A stretch of DNA of 64,000 bases from JACMLD01 sp038207265 (GTDB lineage: Bacteria > Bacteroidota > Bacteroidia > Chitinophagales > Chitinophagaceae), in contig JBBQZZ010000008.1 of assembly GCA_038207265.1 (NCBI GenBank), positions 1-64,000 on the forward strand, written 5' to 3'. Below are positions 15,333 to 24,879 of this stretch, in pieces. Below the pieces are notes generated by a model, which was not told where the DNA came from, made no database searches, and saw only the letters and a list, made by a program, of their open reading frames with translations. Both the position numbers and the translations under genes were made by a program. The first letter of the stretch is position 1. The number at the start of each line of letters is the position of its first letter.

Positions 15333-17636
15333 ATGAAAAAGCTGTTCGTTGCTTCTGTTATAACAGTGCTGGTTTATACCTACTCCTGTACCAGCAATAA
15401 TAAACAGGTTTCAGGAGATGAAACAATCAGCTACAATTTCCAGGTACGTCCCATATTTTCTGATAAGTGTTATAAATGTCATGGTCCGGATGCGAATAAA
15501 AGGCAGGCAGGGCTCAGACTAGATATTGAAAATGAGGCATACAAAGCACTACAGGAACACCCGAGGGCTCATGCACTGGTACCGGGCAACCCGGATCAAT
15601 CCGAACTTTATTTGCGCATAAGCAGCACCGATACCTCCATCATGATGCCCCCGGCCAACAGTCATTTGCCCGGACTTACTGTAAACGAAATTGACATCAT
15701 TAAAAAATGGATACAACAAGGTGCCAGGTATGAAAAGCACTGGGCTTTTACGGCACCTAAAAAACCATTGTTGCCGAAAATTGATAAAAGTGAATGGCCA
15801 AAAAACCCAATTGATTATTTTGTATTGCAACAAATGGAAAAGCAGGGACTTTCTCCCAATGAAGAGGCCGATAAAGAACGATTAATAAAGCGCGTATCCC
15901 TTGATTTGACTGGTTTACCGCCTTCGCCCGAACAAACAAAAAAATTCCTGGCCGATCAATCAACGAATGCTTACGATCAAGTGGTGGATGCTTTACTGGC
16001 ACAACCTGCCTACGGGGAGCGAATGGCATTGCCATGGCTTGACATAGCAAGATATGCTGACTCCCACGGTTACCAGGATGATAATTACCGGACACAATGG
16101 CCATGGCGCGACTGGGTTATTCATGCATTCAATAAAAACATGCCTTATGATCAATTTGTAAGCTGGCAACTGGCGGGTGACCTTTTGCCAAATGCAAATA
16201 AAGAACAATTGTTGGCAACAGGTTTTAACCGCAATCATAAAATTACAGAAGAAGGCGGTGTAGTAGATGAGGAATACCGCGTAGAATATGTGGTTGATCG
16301 AACCAATACACTGGGGCGCGGCATCCTGGGTGTTACCATAGAATGTGCCAAATGCCATGACCATAAGTATGATCCATTCAGTCAAAAAGAGTATTATCAA
16401 TTATTTGCTTTCTTTAATAATATAAAGGAGGTTGGAATTGAATCCACCGTGGGAGGTCCGGAAACCTATGCTAAAAACCCGCGCATGGAAATTACCAAAG
16501 ACGACATAAGTGGTTTATTGAATTACATCAATAAAACCGATACCAGCAAACTGGAAGTCTCCATCATGAAAGAAAGGGATACTTTGAGAAAAGCGTTTAT
16601 ACTAAACCGTGGCAATTATGATCAGCAACTGGCAGAAGTTGAACCCGCTACGCCGGCCTCCATCCTGCCTTTCCCCGCAGACTATCCACGCAACCGGCTG
16701 GGTTTAGCGGAATGGTTATTCAATGAAAAGAACCCGCTTACTTCCAGGGTATTTGTAAACCGTATCTGGCAGGAATTTTTTGGAAGAGGTATCGTAAAAT
16801 CTGCGGCGGATTTTGGTATGCAGGGCGATCTTCCTTCACATCCCGCATTACTCGACTGGCTGGCAGTAGATTTCCGTGAAAATGGATGGAATATCAAACG
16901 ACTGGTAAAACAAATTGTACTGTCCGCCACTTACCGGCAATCTGCTGTTGTATCCAGAGAAAAATTAAAAACTGATCCTGAAAATATTTACCTGTCTCAC
17001 GCACCACGGTTACGCCTACCCGCAGAATTAGTTAAGGATCTTGTACTTGCCAGCAGTGGTTTGTTGAACAGGAAGATTGGAGGTACCAGTGTAAAAGCAT
17101 ACCAGCCGCCCGGATTATGGGAACTGGCTACTTCTGGCAGGGGATTGCTGGCTACCTATAAGCAAGATAGCGGGCAGGATATTTACCGGCGTGGCATGTA
17201 TACTTTTATTAAACGAACGGTGCCGCCGCCTAACATGATGATATTTGATGCCAGCAGCCGTGATCAATGTGAAGTAAAACGATCCCGTACCAATACACCC
17301 CTGCAGGCTTTGGTAATGATGAATGATCCAACCGTACTGGAAGCATCACTGGCATTGTCTGATCAATTATTAAAACAAAGCACTAAGGGTTCCGGTGTTG
17401 TCGAGGAGGCATTTAAAAAAATTATCTGCCGCATGCCTGAAAAAAAAGAAGCATCATTATTAATGGATTACTGGAACGAGAAGCAATCTTATTTTGCCAA
17501 TAATAAAAAACTTGCTGATAAAACAATTGCTGTAGGCCAATACAAACCAGTTACAAAAGACAATGCAGCGCTGGCGGCCTTGATGCAGGTAATAGAAGTA
17601 ATTTATAATATGGAAGAAGCCATTACAAAAACTTAA
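15333..17636 (+). CDS. Planctomycete-type cytochrome C, DUF1549 and DUF1553 protein
   Basis: 767 residues from the ATG at 15333 (an in-frame TTG precedes it). The N-terminus has a hydrophobic signal ending in a Cys at residue 19, possibly a lipoprotein. A PSCyt1 domain with CYKCH (46-50) is followed by DUF1549, which itself has CAKCHDHKYDP (from 338), then a short linker and DUF1553 (NPLTSRVFVNRIWQEFFG onward). The linker is short compared with members that carry a LamG-like insert. Such proteins are abundant in Planctomycetes and occur with DUF1501 partners; the reaction is not known. The DUF1501 gene starts 2 nt after its stop. Confidence 0.9.
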   Translation: MKKLFVASVITVLVYTYSCTSNNKQVSGDETISYNFQVRPIFSDKCYKCHGPDANKRQAGLRLDIENEAYKALQEHPRAHALVPGNPDQSELYLRISSTDTSIMMPPANSHLPGLTVNEIDIIKKWIQQGARYEKHWAFTAPKKPLLPKIDKSEWPKNPIDYFVLQQMEKQGLSPNEEADKERLIKRVSLDLTGLPPSPEQTKKFLADQSTNAYDQVVDALLAQPAYGERMALPWLDIARYADSHGYQDDNYRTQWPWRDWVIHAFNKNMPYDQFVSWQLAGDLLPNANKEQLLATGFNRNHKITEEGGVVDEEYRVEYVVDRTNTLGRGILGVTIECAKCHDHKYDPFSQKEYYQLFAFFNNIKEVGIESTVGGPETYAKNPRMEITKDDISGLLNYINKTDTSKLEVSIMKERDTLRKAFILNRGNYDQQLAEVEPATPASILPFPADYPRNRLGLAEWLFNEKNPLTSRVFVNRIWQEFFGRGIVKSAADFGMQGDLPSHPALLDWLAVDFRENGWNIKRLVKQIVLSATYRQSAVVSREKLKTDPENIYLSHAPRLRLPAELVKDLVLASSGLLNRKIGGTSVKAYQPPGLWELATSGRGLLATYKQDSGQDIYRRGMYTFIKRTVPPPNMMIFDASSRDQCEVKRSRTNTPLQALVMMNDPTVLEASLALSDQLLKQSTKGSGVVEEAFKKIICRMPEKKEASLLMDYWNEKQSYFANNKKLADKTIAVGQYKPVTKDNAALAALMQVIEVIYNMEEAITKT

Positions 17637-17638
17637 TT

Positions 17639-19093
17639 ATGGAAAAGGAAATCCTGGAACATGGTCTCAATATAAACCGGCGAAAATTCCTGGCCAGCCT
17701 GAGTATTGGTGTTGGCAGTGTTGCATTGGGTTCATTGCTGATTCCGGATTTATTTGGATCTGCAGCGGAAGAGGAAGCGGCATTCGTTCCGGGAATACCA
17801 CATTTTGCACCAAAGGCCAAGCGTATAATTTACCTGTTTCAAAATGGCGCACCTTCTCAATTAGAAAGTTTTGATTATAAGCCATCACTTACAAAGATGA
17901 TGGGACAGGATTTGCCAGAATCAATCCGGATGGGACAAAGGTTAACTGGAATGACTGCCAATCAAAAATCTTTTCCACTGGTAGGATCTTATTATAAATT
18001 TAACCAGCATGGAAAATCAGGCGCGTGGGTAAGCGAACTGTTTCCTTATATGTCTGGTATTGTAGATGATTTATGCATTATCAAAAGCATGCATACAGAA
18101 GCCATCAATCATGATCCGGCATTGACTTTTTTTCAAACGGGTAACCAGCAAGGAAATCGCCCGAGTATGGGTTCCTGGGTAAGTTATGGTTTAGGTTCTG
18201 AAAATAAGAACCTGCCTGCATTTTGTGTATTGCTTTCAAGAGGCAAGGGAAATGGGCAGGGCGTTTATTCTAAACTATGGAGCAATGGCTTCCTGGATTC
18301 TATTCACCAGGGTGTTCAATTTAGCAGTGGCGATAATCCCATTTTATATTTACAGGATCCGGATGGTATGGACAGGGTAGAACGCAGAAAGATGCTGGAT
18401 AAAGTAGCTGCGTTGAATGAAATGGATTATAAGAATTTTGGTGATCCGGAAATAGCAACAAAGATTCAGCAATATGAAACTGCTTTCCGTATGCAAACTG
18501 CTGTCCCGGAAATTCTGGATGTTTCAAAAGAATCGGATGATATCGTGAAACTATATGGATCCGAATGTTTACAACCTGGTACCTATGCAGCCAATTGTTT
18601 ATTGGCCAGAAAGCTTTCTGAAAATGGTGTAAGGTTCGTTCAGCTCTATCACCAGGGATGGGATCAGCACGGCAACCTGCCCAATGAAATGCGCGGCCAG
18701 GCAAAAGATGTTGATCAGCCTTCAGCAGCGTTGATTACGGATCTCAAACAAAGAGGTTTGCTGGATGAAACATTGGTTATATGGGGAGGTGAATTTGGCA
18801 GAACCAATTATTGCCAGGGTAAGATGACCGTTGATAACTATGGACGCGACCATCATCCCCGTTGTTTTTCCATCTGGATGGCTGGTGGTGGTATTAAACC
18901 AGGTATGGTATACGGAGAAACGGATGAGTTCGGTTATAACATTGTAAAAGATCCCGTTCATGTACACGATTTCCAGGCTACCATTTTAAATCAGCTGGGA
19001 TTTGATCATGAAAGACTGATCTATCGTTACCAGGGCAGGCGTTTCCGGTTAACAGACGTAGAAGGAAAGGTAGTAAAAGATATTTTGAGTTAA
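17639..19093 (+). CDS. DUF1501 protein, Tat-exported
   Basis: 484 residues. A twin-arginine signal is clear: NRRKFLASLSIG, with arginines at 14-15 and a hydrophobic stretch, so a folded, probably metal-bearing protein is exported. The rest matches DUF1501, a member of the alkaline phosphatase/sulfatase superfamily: LFQNGAPSQLESFDYKP near the N-terminus, HTEAINHDPA in the middle, and the late WGGEFGRTNY and GRDHHPRCFSIWMAGGGIKPG blocks with metal-binding His and Asp. It is tied to the upstream DUF1549/DUF1553 gene by a 2-nt gap, the usual genomic pairing. Confidence 0.93.
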   Translation: MEKEILEHGLNINRRKFLASLSIGVGSVALGSLLIPDLFGSAAEEEAAFVPGIPHFAPKAKRIIYLFQNGAPSQLESFDYKPSLTKMMGQDLPESIRMGQRLTGMTANQKSFPLVGSYYKFNQHGKSGAWVSELFPYMSGIVDDLCIIKSMHTEAINHDPALTFFQTGNQQGNRPSMGSWVSYGLGSENKNLPAFCVLLSRGKGNGQGVYSKLWSNGFLDSIHQGVQFSSGDNPILYLQDPDGMDRVERRKMLDKVAALNEMDYKNFGDPEIATKIQQYETAFRMQTAVPEILDVSKESDDIVKLYGSECLQPGTYAANCLLARKLSENGVRFVQLYHQGWDQHGNLPNEMRGQAKDVDQPSAALITDLKQRGLLDETLVIWGGEFGRTNYCQGKMTVDNYGRDHHPRCFSIWMAGGGIKPGMVYGETDEFGYNIVKDPVHVHDFQATILNQLGFDHERLIYRYQGRRFRLTDVEGKVVKDILS

Positions 19094-19190
19094 CGGCCAT
19101 GGGCAACCGAAATATGCAAAAACAACAGACGGGCTTCTGTGGAACCCGGATGTGATATTATAAATTAACCCTTCTCCACAAGTACTGAAT

Positions 19191-21335
19191 ATGTATAGCG
19201 TAAAAAAAATGGGCGGGGGTTTGTTATGGGGTGGGCTTGTTTTTTTGTTGTTCCTGGTTTTTTTCGAAAACAAAATTCATATTCCCAACTGGTTAATGGT
19301 AGTGGGGCGGATGCACCCCCTTTTCCTGCATTTTCCGATTGTGCTATTAATACTTTCATTTTTTTCAGTTTGGTTGCCCGCCAGGGATCAAGCGGATAGC
19401 ATGTTTTTTTCAATCAGGTTGATAGCCTGTTTATCCGCTGTGATTACTGCCATCATGGGTCTGTTGTTATCAAGAGAAAATGATGCAGTCGGAAATATCT
19501 TACAATGGCATAAATGGGGCGGTGTGCTGATTGCAGTAGCTGCTTTTGTGTTTTATAATTTTTATCCTGTTCTGATAAAAAGCAAAATAACTGCCCGGTT
19601 GTTTACAGTTTTTGCAACAGTAATCATTACGATTACGGGCCATTTCGGCGCAAATCTTACTCATGGGAATAATTATTTACTTGCCCCGGTTGAAAGTAAA
19701 GAGAAGAGAATAATTCCGGTTGAACAGGCGATGGTATTTATGGATATAATTAAACCAGTTTTTGATAATAAGTGTGGAAGTTGTCATGGGGAAGGAAATA
19801 TAAAAGGAGGGTTATCACTGGATGATAGTGCAGGCATTTTGCGGGGAGGTAAAACTGGCCCTTTATATGTTGCGGGCGAACCCACGGTGAGTTTACTATT
19901 AAAACGCATTCACTTACCTGCAGAAGATAAAAAGCATATGCCTCCGCATACGAAAGCGCAATTAACTGATGATGAAATAGCATTGTTATCTGCATGGATA
20001 AAATCAGGCGGATTGCTGAATGCCAAACTAACCGCGCTGCCAGTAAAAGATTCTTTCAGGTTATTGGCGACGGCTGCCATTGGACCAACCGGCAGTACGA
20101 TCAATAACGTTAAGGGCTATGCGTTTGCTGCTGCTGACGAAAAAAAAATCAAAGAACTCAATAACAATTACCGGGTACTGGAGCCACAGGGATTTGGATC
20201 TCCGGCGCTGGCAGTTTCTTTTTATGGCAAATCTGCTTATACCAAAAAATCACTGGAAGAATTGCTCACGGTAAAAGAACAGGTTGTTTCATTGAGTCTT
20301 GCGCACATGCCTGTTAAAGATGATGAACTATCAATCATCAATCAATTTAGTAATCTTGAAAACCTCAATCTAAATTATACGGATATTAGTTTTAAAGGGA
20401 TGGCGCTATTGACGGGATTAAAAAAATTAGAAGAGATATCTATGTCGGGTACATCCATAACATCCAATGCCATTGAGAAATTAGCCGTTTTGCCAGAAAT
20501 GAATTCAGTGTATGCCTGGAACACAAAAATAGACACTGCAGAACTTGCCGCTTTACAAAATAAATTTAAAAGACTGCATATAGAGGGCGGGTTCAGGGAC
20601 GACGGAAAATTTGTAGCGGAATTGAGTCCGCCTGTAATACAAACTGCAGGGGGAGTTTTTGATAACATTACCAGCGTAAAGATCAAACATCCGTTCCGGG
20701 GTGTGGATATACGTTATACACTGGACGGGTCTATACCGGACAGTGCAAATAGTTTGTTGTATAAAGACAGTATCAATATTCAATCCAATGCTAAACTGGC
20801 TGCAAGAGCCTTTAAGAAAGGATGGAGTGGCAGCACAGCAGTGCAGGCTTCCTTTATAAAGCGTGGTTACCGCCCTGATTCTGTTGAATTGTTATCGATG
20901 CCAGATAGCAAATACAAAGCTGCTGGCAAAATATTATATGATGGCCAGCTAGGCGATCAGAATTTTGGCAGTGGTAATTGGCTGGGATACCAGAAAAATG
21001 AAGCGTCGTTTTATTTGTATTTCAATAACAGTATAGAAATGCGCAGTGTGCTCATCAACCTGTTAAAAAGTACTGAGCAATCAATTTTTTTACCGGTAAG
21101 TTTACAAGTTTGGGCCGGCGCCGATAAACTACACTTAAAATTGCTGGGACAGATCAATACACCCGTACCTCAAAAAAATGAACCTGGTTTACTGATGCAG
21201 CAAACTGTTTCCTTCAAACCCATAGCGGTCCGCTGTATTAAAATAATTGCACAGCCGCTGAAAGTAATTCCAAAATGGCATGCCGCAAAAGGTCAAAAAG
21301 GCTGGGTTTTTCTAAATGAAGTAGTGGTCAATTAA
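19191..21335 (+). CDS. Membrane cytochrome c with DUF2231, LRR, CHB_HEX-like and discoidin-like parts
   Basis: 714-residue mosaic protein. Residues about 1-165 hold four or five membrane segments with the DUF2231 signature MHPLFLHFPIVLLILSF. A PSCyt1-type haem site CGSCH follows (about 195-199). Residues about 364-463 contain leucine-rich repeats (LSLAHMPV, LENLNLNYTDI, LEEISMSGTSI). Residues about 478-560 resemble the chitobiase C-terminal domain (IRYTLDGSIPDS), and about 575-714 look like a discoidin/F5-8 C fold (VLINLLKS, VRCIKIIAQP). The last two are common carbohydrate-binding modules. It lies 97 nt after the DUF1501 gene and completes the trio. Confidence 0.85.
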   Translation: MYSVKKMGGGLLWGGLVFLLFLVFFENKIHIPNWLMVVGRMHPLFLHFPIVLLILSFFSVWLPARDQADSMFFSIRLIACLSAVITAIMGLLLSRENDAVGNILQWHKWGGVLIAVAAFVFYNFYPVLIKSKITARLFTVFATVIITITGHFGANLTHGNNYLLAPVESKEKRIIPVEQAMVFMDIIKPVFDNKCGSCHGEGNIKGGLSLDDSAGILRGGKTGPLYVAGEPTVSLLLKRIHLPAEDKKHMPPHTKAQLTDDEIALLSAWIKSGGLLNAKLTALPVKDSFRLLATAAIGPTGSTINNVKGYAFAAADEKKIKELNNNYRVLEPQGFGSPALAVSFYGKSAYTKKSLEELLTVKEQVVSLSLAHMPVKDDELSIINQFSNLENLNLNYTDISFKGMALLTGLKKLEEISMSGTSITSNAIEKLAVLPEMNSVYAWNTKIDTAELAALQNKFKRLHIEGGFRDDGKFVAELSPPVIQTAGGVFDNITSVKIKHPFRGVDIRYTLDGSIPDSANSLLYKDSINIQSNAKLAARAFKKGWSGSTAVQASFIKRGYRPDSVELLSMPDSKYKAAGKILYDGQLGDQNFGSGNWLGYQKNEASFYLYFNNSIEMRSVLINLLKSTEQSIFLPVSLQVWAGADKLHLKLLGQINTPVPQKNEPGLLMQQTVSFKPIAVRCIKIIAQPLKVIPKWHAAKGQKGWVFLNEVVVN

Positions 21336-21955
21336 ACATTCAGATTTCTTTTTCAAATGGGCGGCTTGAGAGAATGCCGTCATAACTATTAGCTGTATAC
21401 GTAATGATGTGCTTTTAAGTTGAAGGTCTCAGATCCCATTGGTAAAAATGTTGAACTGAGCGTAGCAACGATGATGCCATGTAATGATACTGCCGGATAA
21501 AAAAGTGCCGACGATGGAAATCGCCGGCCTGTGCTTACCTCTGAAACCACAAAAAGAAAGAGGTCTTATGTTGTGTGCAACAAAAAACTGTTTAATGATA
21601 ACCTATGCTAAAGGATAATTATTGCCTGGGCAATAGATGTAATAAGCAGTTAGCAGGGGTTAATTTTACGGGGGTAGGAAAAACTTAAGGTTTTAGGGGA
21701 TATCAGTTTCTGGACAGTATGAAAAAGCAATTGGGTTTGCTGCAGGATATAAATTCAAATGTTTTCGGAAATTGGGATGTTTAATTAAGGAACATTGGAT
21801 GTTGGAATGAAGTGGAACTTGGATTCGAACGTTTGTGTGCTTACAAAGAAATATCTTTTCAGGTTGTAAGCGGGTTTAAAAGTAAAGACTGTTAACGTAA
21901 TAAACAATAATTTTACTGTTTATTTTACAAGATAGTTTCAACAGGTACAAAAGCT
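21336..21955. other. Long non-coding gap with stacked small hairpins
   Basis: 620 nt between a + gene and the end of a reverse-strand gene; no credible open frame. Between 21507 and 21634 four hairpins follow one another: GCCG-A-CGAT/ATCG-C-CGGC with a GGAA (GNRA) tetraloop (21507-21528), ACCTCT/AGAGGT (21537-21564), TGTTG/CAACA with a TGTG loop (21569-21582), and ATTGC/GCAAT (21621-21634). From about 21640 to 21860 the + strand turns G/T-rich with GGATT and TTGG words, as in the two other long gaps. None of the hairpins has a long T-tract. Confidence 0.5.
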
Positions 21956-22843
21956 TTACTGGTATTGAGTTTGTTGTCGTTTTGCAGCATCGAATGCCCT
22001 TTCTTTTTTGTTGCGGTACCACCACTCCGGAAAGGTTTTTTTCATAACAGTATCAATATTCCGCATAGCAAAAAGATTCCATGCACCTTTCAATTTACCG
22101 CTCACAGAATTTTGTAAAGCCCTCAAACTCATAGCAAAACCGCTGTCCAGGTATTCCATATGGTGCCAAAATCCGGCAGGCATAAAGAGTGTATCGCCAT
22201 GTTCAAGTATGATCTCATAACCTTTGGCTTCCTTCACGGCGGGAAATAGTTCTATATCCAGCTTGCTTTGCCTGGGATCGGCATAATTTTCAAAATTGGC
22301 AAAACTTAATACCTCATATGGTTTGCGATATAATTTATATTGTTCTTCATAAGGGAATAACAATACTCTTTTTCTGCCAATGAACTGAGTATGCATGATG
22401 TGAGATAAATCAATATCAAAATGCATATGCGTAATGGAACCAGCCCCACCCGTAAACAACATCGGATAACGTTTCACAAAGCCACTCATCATGTCTTCAG
22501 GCCAGTTAATATCTGCCACCAGTTCTGGTGCATGCTGAAAAATATTAAATAGAAAAATACGAAGCGCAACCGGACCTTGCTGAATCATATTGAGATACTC
22601 GCCAAATTTCATATATCCATCAGCCTTATTCACCGGCGTATAGGCATCGCTTTTGACATTGTTATATACCCCAACTTCAGCATCACCTACTGCTTTTTTC
22701 AGATAATCCCAACTCCATTTATTGTAAGCAGGCCAAGGTTTGGCCAGATCAGTAATTACCAATGGCTTCATCTTGTCATAATATTTTACCCGGAATTCTG
22801 CCGGGCTTATATTAGCAACTTTGTCAATTGGTTTTAATTCCAT
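21956..22843 (-). CDS. Cupin-like (JmjC-type, cupin_8) protein
   Basis: 295-residue member of the cupin_8/JmjC family of Fe(II)/2-oxoglutarate-dependent oxygenases. The iron-binding HxD is seen in THMHFDIDLSH, and the distal His in GFWHHMEYLDSGF follows the strand HGDTLFMPAG. The conserved basic GRKRVLLFP stretch follows the HxD. Such bacterial proteins hydroxylate proteins or small molecules; the target is unknown. A -7 element and a 16-bp palindrome lie just upstream of the start, and the gene stands alone. Confidence 0.87.
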   Translation of the reverse strand: MELKPIDKVANISPAEFRVKYYDKMKPLVITDLAKPWPAYNKWSWDYLKKAVGDAEVGVYNNVKSDAYTPVNKADGYMKFGEYLNMIQQGPVALRIFLFNIFQHAPELVADINWPEDMMSGFVKRYPMLFTGGAGSITHMHFDIDLSHIMHTQFIGRKRVLLFPYEEQYKLYRKPYEVLSFANFENYADPRQSKLDIELFPAVKEAKGYEIILEHGDTLFMPAGFWHHMEYLDSGFAMSLRALQNSVSGKLKGAWNLFAMRNIDTVMKKTFPEWWYRNKKERAFDAAKRQQTQYQ

Positions 22844-22850
22844 AACTGAG

Positions 22851-22867
22851 AAATTTGTACAAATTTA
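22851..22867 (-). promoter_or_regulatory. Promoter -7 element embedded in a perfect palindrome
   Basis: AAATTTGTACAAATTT (22851-22866) is a perfect 16-bp palindrome. On the reverse strand its outer half supplies TAAATTTG (22867-22860), an exact TAnnTTTG -7 element, 17 nt before the cupin gene start. A protein bound there would cover the promoter. Confidence 0.5.
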
Positions 22868-23038
22868 ATATGAAATAGATGTTAACAGACAGTTGTTTAC
22901 CATTTTGATGGAAAAAATGACGAGTGCAGGCACGGTCGGCGCGGTTACATCCGGAAATTAAAAGAATTAATATTTTTTAAAATAACAGTTTATACTATCA
23001 TACTGGTTCGGTAATTCTTTTATATTTAATTTGGCAGC

Positions 23039-23653
23039 ATGCTAATACAGGTTCATCCGCACAATCCGCAACCAAGAAACATAAAAATAATTTCCGAGTG
23101 TTTATCAGATGGTGGTGTAATCATTTATCCAACTGATACTATATACGGATTAGGGTGTGATATATTTCAACACAAAGCATTAGAGCGTATTTACAAAATC
23201 AAAAATATAGATCCCAGGAAAGCACAACTGTCTTTTGTTTGTCATAATTTAAGTGATTTAAGTAAATACACGAAGAGTATTTCAACGACACTTTACCGCT
23301 TGCTTAAAATGTACTTGCCGGGCCCTTATACTTTCATACTACCGGCCAGTAAGGAAGTTCCAAAAATTCTCAAAAGTAAAAAAGATACTATCGGACTTCG
23401 TGTTCCGGATAATTTGATAACAATTGCCATTTTAAAAGAATTGGATCACCCGGTATTAAGTACTTCTTTACCCGGAGAAATGGTAGAGGAGTATACTGAT
23501 CCGGAAATCATCTATGAAAATTTCAAAAACCTGGCAGATATTGTTGTTGATGGGGGAATCGGGGGAATGATTCCATCAACAATTGTAGATTGCACAACTA
23601 TAACGCCGGAGCTCATACGCCAGGGTCTGGGTGAATGGCAAGAGGCAACATAA
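23039..23653 (+). CDS. L-threonylcarbamoyladenylate synthase, Sua5/YciO/YrdC type
   Basis: 204-residue YrdC-fold protein. Members make threonylcarbamoyl-AMP from threonine, bicarbonate and ATP for t6A modification of tRNA. Seen are GGVIIYPTDTIYGLGCD with the KxR-like nucleotide site further on (KNIDPRKAQLSF), the PGPYTFILPASK loop, and GLRVPDN. Length fits the short form without the C-terminal Sua5 domain, so it could be TsaC-like or the YciO paralogue. The stop overlaps nothing; the GNAT gene starts 13 nt later and is probably co-transcribed. Confidence 0.88.
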   Translation: MLIQVHPHNPQPRNIKIISECLSDGGVIIYPTDTIYGLGCDIFQHKALERIYKIKNIDPRKAQLSFVCHNLSDLSKYTKSISTTLYRLLKMYLPGPYTFILPASKEVPKILKSKKDTIGLRVPDNLITIAILKELDHPVLSTSLPGEMVEEYTDPEIIYENFKNLADIVVDGGIGGMIPSTIVDCTTITPELIRQGLGEWQEAT

Positions 23654-23666
23654 AAATATTATTACT

Positions 23667-24269
23667 ATGCCAACTGATTACGATCGTTATTTTCCGGATG
23701 CTATTGTGTTAGAGACCAGCAGGGTAGAACTGCGATTGATGCAGATGACAGACATGGATGCATTGGGTACAATTGCAGGAACACCAGATCTTTGGAAATA
23801 TTTTACAAAAGAACTGAACAACAAGGAAGAATTGATGTCGTGGATGGAAACGGCAATGAACGAAAGAGCAGCACGTCAAAGGATGCCATTTGTTATTACT
23901 GATAAAAGCACTAATGAAATCTGTGGTAGTACCAGCTTCGGTAATATTTCTTTCTATGATAAAAGAGTTGAAATTGGATGGACATGGCTGGGGAGCGATT
24001 TTATAGGAACAGGAATTAATCATCATGCAAAATTTGTACTGATGAGTTATGCATTTGACGCAATGCGTATGGAAAGAGTGGAATTTAAAACTGATAATCT
24101 TAATGCCAGGGCAAAACAGGCGTTGATACACATTGGTGCACAGGAAGAAGGTATTTTGAGAAGTCATATGCTGATGCCGCATAACAGGAGAAGAGACAGT
24201 GTTTACTTTAGCATTCTGAAAGATGAATGGCCCGATGTTCAATTGCTTTATTTCGGCGATATGGCGTAA
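23667..24269 (+). CDS. GNAT family N-acetyltransferase (RimJ/RimL-like)
   Basis: 200-residue acetyltransferase from the ATG at 23667 (MPTDYDRYFPD). It has the GNAT_3/RimJ-type layout: ETSRVELRLMQMTDMDAL at the N-terminus, then FVITDKSTNEICGSTSFGNI, the IGWTWLG strand, and MRMERVEFKTDNLNARAKQALIHIGAQEEGILR, where the NxxA-type acetyl-CoA helix sits. Substrates of this branch include ribosomal proteins and small amines; this one cannot be assigned. It follows the Sua5-type gene by 13 nt and converges on rnhB 15 nt downstream. Confidence 0.85.
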   Translation: MPTDYDRYFPDAIVLETSRVELRLMQMTDMDALGTIAGTPDLWKYFTKELNNKEELMSWMETAMNERAARQRMPFVITDKSTNEICGSTSFGNISFYDKRVEIGWTWLGSDFIGTGINHHAKFVLMSYAFDAMRMERVEFKTDNLNARAKQALIHIGAQEEGILRSHMLMPHNRRRDSVYFSILKDEWPDVQLLYFGDMA

Positions 24270-24284
24270 TCGATCTGCAAATAA

Positions 24285-24866
24285 TTACGCTGGTAAAATA
24301 TCAAAGCTCTTACGATGGTGAATGCAAAGTCCATGTGTTTCTATAGCATTACGGTGTACAAGCGTGCCATAACCTTTGTTCTGATTCCAATGATAATGGG
24401 GAAATGAATCATGCAGTTGGATCATATAGTCATCGCGGTATGTTTTTGCCAGAATACTGGCTGCAGCAATTGAAGCATAAATACCATCTCCTTTTATTAC
24501 ACATTGGTGATGTAATTTTTTATACTTTGTAAATCGGTTACCGTCAATCAGTAATAATTCAGGTTCACACATGAGTTTATCCAAAGCAAGGTGCATGGCC
24601 TTAAAAGATGCATTCAGGATATTGATGCAATCAATTTCCTGTTCGCTTACCATTGCAACAGCATGGGAGATAGCACGGGCTTCAATAAAAGTTCTGAGCT
24701 CATAGCGAATTTCAGCTTCGATTTGTTTGGAATCGTTTAATAAGGGATGATAAAAATCTTTGGGAAGGATTACTGCAGCGGCAAACACCGGGCCTGCATA
24801 ACAACCGCGACCGGCTTCATCGCAACCCGCTTCAATATATTTTTCCTGGTGATAAGCTTTCAGCAA
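24285..24866 (-). CDS. rnhB: Ribonuclease HII
   Basis: Cuts the RNA strand of RNA-DNA hybrids and removes misincorporated ribonucleotides. 193 residues. The catalytic opening GCDEAGRGCYAGPVFAAAV has the first Asp-Glu pair, LLIDG supplies the next Asp, and KGDGIYASIAAASILAKTYRD is the characteristic later block. The start appears to be the TTG at 24864-24866: no ATG exists upstream in frame, the resulting MLKAYHQEKYIEAG matches the usual length before GCDEAGRG, and an exact -7 element lies 13 nt upstream. Confidence 0.93.
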   Translation of the reverse strand: MLKAYHQEKYIEAGCDEAGRGCYAGPVFAAAVILPKDFYHPLLNDSKQIEAEIRYELRTFIEARAISHAVAMVSEQEIDCINILNASFKAMHLALDKLMCEPELLLIDGNRFTKYKKLHHQCVIKGDGIYASIAAASILAKTYRDDYMIQLHDSFPHYHWNQNKGYGTLVHRNAIETHGLCIHHRKSFDILPA

Positions 24867-24879
24867 CCGGTATTTTTTT

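Noticed and set aside
15330..21335. Horizontally acquired island from Planctomycetes
   Set aside because: Domains are typical of Planctomycetes but codon and base use look like the neighbours, and no integrase, repeat or tRNA borders the operon; DUF1501/DUF1553 genes also occur widely in Bacteroidota.
21815..21845. tRNA T-arm-like sequence (GGATTCGAACG)
   Set aside because: The flanking bases do not form a 5-bp T stem, and no acceptor, D or anticodon arms are found within 90 nt on either strand.
23709..24242. 177-codon reverse-strand frame opposite the GNAT gene
   Set aside because: Shadow of the acetyltransferase gene; rich in Cys, His and Phe as expected for antisense translation.
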